A stretch of 16,444 nt of DNA from Rhodospirillaceae bacterium CCH5-H10 (lineage in GTDB: Bacteria; Pseudomonadota; Alphaproteobacteria; Reyranellales; Reyranellaceae), in the NCBI GenBank assembly GCA_001557035.1, contig LSKJ01000722.1, forward strand, positions 1 through 16,444. Reading direction: 5' to 3'. The notes below the pieces were generated by a model. It was given only the letters and a program-made list of their open reading frames with translations, was not told the DNA's origin and ran no database searches. The position numbers and the translations under genes are program-made. This document shows, in pieces, positions 13,302 through 16,444 of this stretch; position 1 is the first letter of the stretch; every line of letters starts with the position of its first letter.

Positions 13302-13599
13302 GTCTTGCTTTGTTCCCTCCCCCTGCGCCTTTTAATTTCAGCGCTTCCAAGGGTATTCAACCCTGCTCGTTCAGGAGGCAGACTGCAATAATCTCCGGAA
13401 CATGGCCCATCCGCACTAATGGCCGGGCTCGGCCCTACAAAACCCCAAATTTGGTGGCTGTATTGCGTCATCCAGCCTGTGAATATCGGTCACGCCCGGT
13501 TGCGTTGCGATGCGGCTCAGAGCATTGTTACAGCCAATGCCGTCAAGCGGTGTAAAGGCTCGAGGCCGCGCGCGGGTTTTGCCTTTGGAGAAGTCCGCG
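13302..13599. other. 298-bp divergent intergenic region
   Basis: This gap separates the MFS gene from the radical SAM gene. It is less GC-rich than its surroundings. It contains the ribosome site GGAG (13587-13590), nine bases before the radical SAM ATG, and a perfect palindrome CCAAATTTGG (13445-13454). Short open frames on both strands show no family signature or ribosome site. No confident promoter could be placed by eye. Confidence 0.55.
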
Positions 13600-15414
13600 A
13601 TGAGCGGTGCCGTCAAGCGTACGAAGTTCCATCTGATCCTGATCAAGCCGACTCACTACGACGATGACGGCTACCCGATCACCTGGCTTCGCTCGCACAT
13701 TCCCTCCAATACCCTGGCCGCTCTCTATGGGCTCGGCGAGGATTGCCGCGCCCGCGAAGTGCTGGGACCCGACGTCGACATCGTCATCCACCCGATCGAC
13801 GAGACCAATACCCGTGTCCGCCCCGACCGGCTTCTGGCCCAGGTCGAGCGCAGCGGCGGCAAGGGCCTGGTTTGCCTCGTCGGCGTCCAGACCAACCAGT
13901 TCCCGCACGCCGTCGACCTCGCCCGCAAGTTTCTGAAGCTGGGACGCCTGCCGGTGTCGATCGGTGGCTTCCACGTGTCGGGCTGCCTGTCGATGCTGCC
14001 GGTGACGCCGCCCGAGATCCAGGAAGCCATGGACATGGGCATCTCGATCTTCGCCGGCGAGGCCGAGGAAGGCCGCTTCGACCTCGTGCTGCGCGACGCG
14101 ATGAACGGCACGATGAAGCCGCTCTACAACTACATGGACGATCTGCCGGGCCTCGAAGGCGCCCCCACGCCGCATCTGCCGCCGTCGGCGCTGGCGCGCA
14201 ACGAGGGCGGCATGTCGAGCTTCGACCTCGGCCGCGGCTGTCCGTTCCAGTGCTCGTTCTGCACCATCATCAACGTGCAGGGCCGCAAGAGCCGCTTCCG
14301 CACCGCCGACGATCTCGAAGCGATCATTCGCGAAAACTACAAGCAGGGCATCACGTCGTTCTTCATCACCGACGACAACATGGCCCGGAACAAGCACTGG
14401 GAAGATTTCTTCGACCGGCTGATCGAGCTGAAGGAGAACGAGGGCATCCAGCTCTCGCTGATCATCCAGGTCGACACCCAGTGCCATCGCATCCCGAACT
14501 TCATCAACAAGGCGCGTTGGGCGGGCGTCTATCGCGTCTTCATCGGCCTCGAAAACGTCAACCCCGACAATCTACTGGCCGCCAAGAAGCGCCAGAACAA
14601 GATCACCGAGTACCGCAAGATGCTGCAGGCGTGGCACAACAGCGGTGCCTCGACCTGGGCCGGCTACATCCTGGGCTTCCCGGGCGACACGCGCGAATCG
14701 ATCCTGCGCGACATGGAGATCATCAAGAAGGAGCTGCCGCTCGATATCCTCGAGCTGTTCATGCTCACGCCGCTGCCCGGCTCGGAGGATCATCAGACCC
14801 TTTGGAAACAGGGCGTCTGGATGGACCCCGACCTCAACAAGTACGACGTCCATCACCGCTGCGTGCATCATCCGAAGATGAGCGACGCGGAGTTCGAGCA
14901 GGTCTACCGTGAGGCCTGGAAGTCCTACTACACGCCCGAGCACATCGAGACGGTGGCGCGCCGGCACGGTGCGATCCCCGGCCGCAATCCGGCCGAACCC
15001 GCGCACTTCATGACCATGTTCAAGATCATGTTCGAGGCCGAGGGTGTGCATCCGCTGGAAGGCGGCGCGGTGCGCATGAAGTACCGGCTCGACCGCCGCC
15101 ACGGCATGCCGATCGAACCGATCGGCGTGTTCCACTACAAGGTCGCGCGGAACTTCTGGCACAAGCTGAAGATCTACACGCGCCTGACGCTCCAGGGCAT
15201 CGCCATCGGCCGCAAGGTCAAGAACGACCCGAAGCGCCTCGAATACACCGACCTCGCGCTGCAGCCCGTGGTCGACGAGGATATGGACAAGCTGTCGCTG
15301 TTCGCCGAGACGGCGGGTGGCGGCGCGGCCGTCAACAAGCGCCGCGGCGAGGACCTCGCCCGCGCCAAGGTCGCGGCCCAGCAGAACCAGCAGCGCCTCG
15401 CCGCCGCGGAATAG
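13600..15414 (+). CDS. B12-binding-domain radical SAM protein
   Basis: A 604-aa cytoplasmic protein. Residues 8-200 look like the Rossmann-type cobalamin-binding domain of class B radical SAM enzymes (KPTHYDDDGYP, IPSNTLAALYGL, then IGGFHVSG at 121-128). The radical SAM core begins with GRGCPFQCSFC (211-221), where C214, C218 and C221 bind the [4Fe-4S] cluster. Further core motifs are FITDDN, FIGLENVNPDN, GYILGFPGDTRES and LTPLPGSEDH. About 150 C-terminal residues are of unknown fold. The class includes methyltransferases and cyclases (BchE, HpnP); I cannot say which reaction applies. ATG at 13600 is chosen because GGAG lies nine bases upstream; a longer start at 13510 has no ribosome site. 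No partner gene is adjacent in the same direction. Confidence 0.88.
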   Translation: MSGAVKRTKFHLILIKPTHYDDDGYPITWLRSHIPSNTLAALYGLGEDCRAREVLGPDVDIVIHPIDETNTRVRPDRLLAQVERSGGKGLVCLVGVQTNQFPHAVDLARKFLKLGRLPVSIGGFHVSGCLSMLPVTPPEIQEAMDMGISIFAGEAEEGRFDLVLRDAMNGTMKPLYNYMDDLPGLEGAPTPHLPPSALARNEGGMSSFDLGRGCPFQCSFCTIINVQGRKSRFRTADDLEAIIRENYKQGITSFFITDDNMARNKHWEDFFDRLIELKENEGIQLSLIIQVDTQCHRIPNFINKARWAGVYRVFIGLENVNPDNLLAAKKRQNKITEYRKMLQAWHNSGASTWAGYILGFPGDTRESILRDMEIIKKELPLDILELFMLTPLPGSEDHQTLWKQGVWMDPDLNKYDVHHRCVHHPKMSDAEFEQVYREAWKSYYTPEHIETVARRHGAIPGRNPAEPAHFMTMFKIMFEAEGVHPLEGGAVRMKYRLDRRHGMPIEPIGVFHYKVARNFWHKLKIYTRLTLQGIAIGRKVKNDPKRLEYTDLALQPVVDEDMDKLSLFAETAGGGAAVNKRRGEDLARAKVAAQQNQQRLAAAE

Positions 15415-15436
15415 CCAAAACCAGTCAGTTCATCGG

Positions 15437-15465
15437 GAAGCCGTCAGTGGATCACTGGCGGCTTC
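15437..15465. terminator. Hairpin at the convergent end of radical SAM and dioxygenase genes
   Basis: GAAGCCGTCAGTG (15437-15449) pairs with CACTGGCGGCTTC (15453-15465) at 12 of 13 positions (a T-G pair remains) around GAT. It starts 23 bp after the radical SAM stop and spans the stop and last codons of the dioxygenase. No T-run follows, so it may stabilise RNA ends rather than terminate alone. Confidence 0.5.
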
Positions 15466-16322
15466 ACCTCGCTGAGGCCATCCGCCTCGGTCGCCGAGAT
15501 GGTCGTGCGCACCATCGAGCGCTCGCGCGCATAATCCCAGGGGCGGCCGCGATGGAGCATGGCGCGATTGTCCCACATGACGGCGTCGCCCTGGCGCCAT
15601 TTGTGGCTGTAGACGAACTCCGGCCGCGTCGCCTCGTCGAGCAGCTGCGCCAGGAGCTGCCGGGCGTCGCGATCGTCCATGCCGTCGATCGCATAGGCGT
15701 GGCTGGCGACATAGAGCGCGCGGCGGTCGTTGCTCGGATTGCGCCAGTTCATCCGCCAGCGCACCGGCGGCAGCGCCTTGCGCTCCTCGGCATTGGCCAG
15801 GTCGGGATGGATCTGGTCGCGGCTGTTGGCATAGGAGTGGGTCGCCACCGCGCCCTTCAGCTTCTCCTGCAGGTCGGCCGGCAACCGCTCCCACGCGAGC
15901 CGGGTCGAAGTGTACTCAGTCTCGCCGCCCGCGTCGGGCAGCACGCGCGCGGTCAGCACGGAGGCCAGCGCCGGCGTCTTCTTGAAGGATGAATCGGTGT
16001 GCCAGAGTGCATTGGCCTTGGCGACCAGCACCTGCCGGTGATCCGGCGGCACGATCTCGCCCTGGGGACCCACATTGGTCAGGCGCGAGTAGAAGCTGTT
16101 CTCGCCCACCGACGCCGCCTTGGTCAGTTCCAGGGGCCCGAAGGCGCGGCTGTAGGCGACCTGAATGTCGTCGGCGATCTGCTGGTCGCGGAACACGAGG
16201 AGTGAATGCGTCTCGAAGGCCTTGCGGACTTCCGTGTAGGCCTGCGCATCGATCGCGACGTCCAGCAGGGAGACACCCTTCACCTCGACGCCGAAGCCAT
16301 CGGCCAGCGGGACCAGTTCCAT
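15444..16322 (-). CDS. TauD/TfdA family Fe(II)/2-oxoglutarate-dependent dioxygenase
   Basis: A 292-aa dioxygenase of the TauD/TfdA group. The facial triad is visible as HTD in ALWHTDSSFK (about residues 105-114) and the distal His in NRAMLHRGRPWD (near 260); the 2-oxoglutarate-anchoring Arg is in ERSMVRTTI. These enzymes hydroxylate a substrate, often with loss of sulfite or a phenol, while decarboxylating 2-oxoglutarate to succinate. The substrate could be a sulfonate, an aryloxyalkanoate or an unrelated acid; no transport or sulfur gene is nearby to decide. ATG at 16320-16322 has AGGAGG seven bases upstream, a strong site. It is convergent with the radical SAM gene, and the two share a terminal hairpin. 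Confidence 0.9.
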   Translation of the reverse strand: MELVPLADGFGVEVKGVSLLDVAIDAQAYTEVRKAFETHSLLVFRDQQIADDIQVAYSRAFGPLELTKAASVGENSFYSRLTNVGPQGEIVPPDHRQVLVAKANALWHTDSSFKKTPALASVLTARVLPDAGGETEYTSTRLAWERLPADLQEKLKGAVATHSYANSRDQIHPDLANAEERKALPPVRWRMNWRNPSNDRRALYVASHAYAIDGMDDRDARQLLAQLLDEATRPEFVYSHKWRQGDAVMWDNRAMLHRGRPWDYARERSMVRTTISATEADGLSEVKPPVIH

Positions 16323-16424
16323 CGCGTTCCTCCTCGCGGTTTTCCTTGTTCGGGGATTTTATCGCAACGCCACGGGGGGCGGCTATAGTACGTTTCCTGC
16401 ACCCGAAGCATTGCTGACACCCAG

Positions 16425-16444
16425 ATGGCCGCCCGCCCCTCGCC
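16425..16444 (+). CDS. Possible start of a gene running off the right edge
   Basis: An ATG at 16425 opens a frame (MAARPS) that continues to the window end. TATAGT (16384-16389) could be a -10 for it, but no clear -35 or ribosome site is seen. Too little sequence to identify. Confidence 0.2.

Noticed and set aside
13310..13555. Small open frames in the MFS/radical SAM gap
   Set aside because: No ribosome site, no hydrophobic or motif pattern, and mutually overlapping frames on both strands.
16323..16400. Promoter for the dioxygenase based on a minus-strand TAAAAT
   Set aside because: The upstream sequence at the right spacing has no resemblance to a -35 box.

Overview
This window is GC-rich chromosomal DNA from what is most likely an alphaproteobacterium. 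The protein set fits that group: a class III cyclase with the FKMTGDG motif, a DUF3309 small membrane protein, a bacterioferritin/Bfd pair, Fe-type SOD, and a GGAAC-N16-CGTT box of the kind read by the alphaproteobacterial EcfG sigma factor. A free-living, metabolically versatile soil or water lineage (Rhizobiales or Rhodospirillales/Reyranella-like) is my guess; no rRNA or marker gene settles it. I see no tRNA, rRNA, CRISPR, transposase or phage gene.

Region 1 (87-4753) is a lipid-linked sugar cluster. A minus-strand unit runs methyltransferase, GT2 polyprenyl-phosphate glycosyltransferase (ArnC/GtrB-like), a 110-aa SMR/ArnE-like carrier and a crotonase-family protein, with overlapping or near-touching joins. 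A GT-C-like multi-spanning membrane protein is divergent on the plus strand. The carrier, the GT2 and the GT-C protein together have the logic of a three-component glycosylation system: charge the lipid, flip it, transfer the sugar. Two different inverted-repeat elements lie between this cluster and the next (4756-4929).

Region 2 (4939-7155, minus) is a tight four-gene acyl-CoA-type operon: MaoC dehydratase, glyoxalase-like VOC protein and two hotdog thioesterase-like proteins. Two of the three joins are ATGA overlaps. The substrate is unknown. Divergent from it (7243-8889) is a membrane-anchored class III adenylate cyclase. Its predicted extracytoplasmic half carries three copies of a repeat with paired cysteines.

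Region 3 (8930-10869) is an iron and oxidative-stress block. It holds bfd behind a promoter and a Fur-type palindrome, convergent bfr, then sodB plus a DUF3309 gene behind a consensus EcfG-type promoter, closed by a strong intrinsic terminator.

Region 4 (10905-16444) holds a minus-strand MFS transporter followed by an LpxR-like outer-membrane lipid A deacylase, a plus-strand B12-binding-type radical SAM protein, and a convergent TauD/TfdA-type dioxygenase. A possible new gene starts at the right edge.
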